DNA of 64,000 nt from Spartinivicinus poritis. Its GTDB lineage: Bacteria; Pseudomonadota; Gammaproteobacteria; Pseudomonadales; Zooshikellaceae. This document shows positions 63,639 to 64,000 of this stretch, one piece after another (position 1 is the stretch's first letter; every line of letters starts with the position of its first letter). The translations under genes were made by a program, and so were the position numbers. The stretch lies in contig NZ_JAPMOU010000011.1 of assembly GCF_028858535.1 (NCBI RefSeq), forward strand, positions 100,503-164,502, in the 5' to 3' direction. The notes under the pieces were generated by a model that saw only the letters and a program-made list of their open reading frames with translations, ran no database searches and was not told the origin of the DNA.

Positions 63639-64000
63639 GCTTTTCTTCCTTTGCCTATTATTTTTACAGGCTTAACATTGAGCTACCAGGAAAACAACAA
63701 TTAACATACTAACTATACACAACCAAAATTCAGACAACAATAAAATAATAGATTAACCTTTAATTAACGACATAAGAATACTAAAAAGCATATCTTTATT
63801 AAAAAAATTCATTTATACCCTTCACGAATGATTTCTAGGTTTTGTTATCTTCAATCCTAATCACCACAGATGGCATTTAATTACCCACAAATTTGGGCTA
63901 GCTCAAAGCCTGCCTTCAGTTCATATAGTCTATTAAGACCACGCCAAATGACTGTATTACCTGGAGGCGGGTCATTTGACCTAGCTAAGTATCCACCTAA
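63639..64000. other. terminal intergenic stretch with part of a repeat
   Basis: No gene is supported before the window ends. Positions 63814-63875 match the left 60 bp of the element at 61132-61354; the rest of that copy is different or lies beyond the window. A GGAGGCGGGTCATTTGACC segment near the end is unassigned. Confidence 0.5.
63814..63875. repeat. partial second copy of the TATACCC element
   Basis: TATACCCTTCACGAATGATT and TCTAGGTTTTGTTATCTTCA plus ATCCTAATCACCACAGATGG align with the left end of the 61132 element at roughly three-quarters identity. Confidence 0.55.

Noticed and set aside
1..64000. tRNA, rRNA, phage integrase or complete insertion sequence
   Set aside because: None was recognised by eye on either strand; short tRNA genes could still be missed without a covariance search.

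Overview
The window is AT-rich chromosomal DNA from a gammaproteobacterium. The gene orders zapA–6S RNA–ygfA with ygfB–pepP–ubiH–visC beside it, and fimT/U-pilV-pilW-pilX-pilY1-pilY2-pilE, are typical of that class. The low GC, many cyclic-di-GMP-type proteins and long palindromic intergenic repeats suggest a marine Oceanospirillales-like bacterium (inference; no rRNA or tRNA is present to settle it).

Layout. 1-14467: the 3' end of an unrecognised gene, a membrane fatty-acid desaturase, a class III nucleotide cyclase, a large secreted GH20-type hexosaminidase with a LamG domain, a YbaK-like/HDOD protein, a MATE exporter, a LysR regulator, then divergent rpiA and ilvA. 14468-27848: an accessory segment containing a copy of argS and a tight nine-gene minus-strand operon. 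The operon encodes a BacA-like prephenate decarboxylase, a DUF6421-like metalloprotein, a flavin monooxygenase, an ATP-grasp ligase, an O-methyltransferase, a NodU/CmcH carbamoyltransferase, a free carrier protein, a free adenylation enzyme, a small serine hydrolase and a cytoplasmic subtilase. A diverged copy of the last ~37 codons of ilvA lies at the far end (27849-27962), so the segment looks like an island inserted at the 3' end of ilvA. 28004-46775: mostly core genes (a degenerate GGDEF receptor, an EVE protein, ygfA, 6S RNA, zapA, ygfB, pepP, ubiH, visC, a Fur-box-preceded iron ABC binding protein and permease, gcvH, elbB) with small secreted proteins. 46841-53550: accessory and sensory genes (an ArsM-type methyltransferase with a radical SAM enzyme, a histidine kinase lacking its phospho-acceptor His, an orphan solute-binding protein, a fructosamine-kinase-like protein). 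53592-60892: the minor pilin/PilY1 operon. 61531-62940: a DUF2235 hydrolase fused to a C-terminal PilZ domain. The window ends with two small proteins and part of a repeat.

The most interesting system is the 14.5-27.9 kb operon. Its gene set implies a small, non-NRPS peptide-like metabolite: a prephenate-derived or otherwise unusual amino acid, carrier-bound tailoring, ATP-grasp amide formation, methylation and carbamoylation. The adjacent argS may be a resistant target copy. The product is not recognised. Three repeat families are visible: ~162-bp palindromes, a CCCTCACCCC-type REP/BIME, and an element with TATACCC ends.
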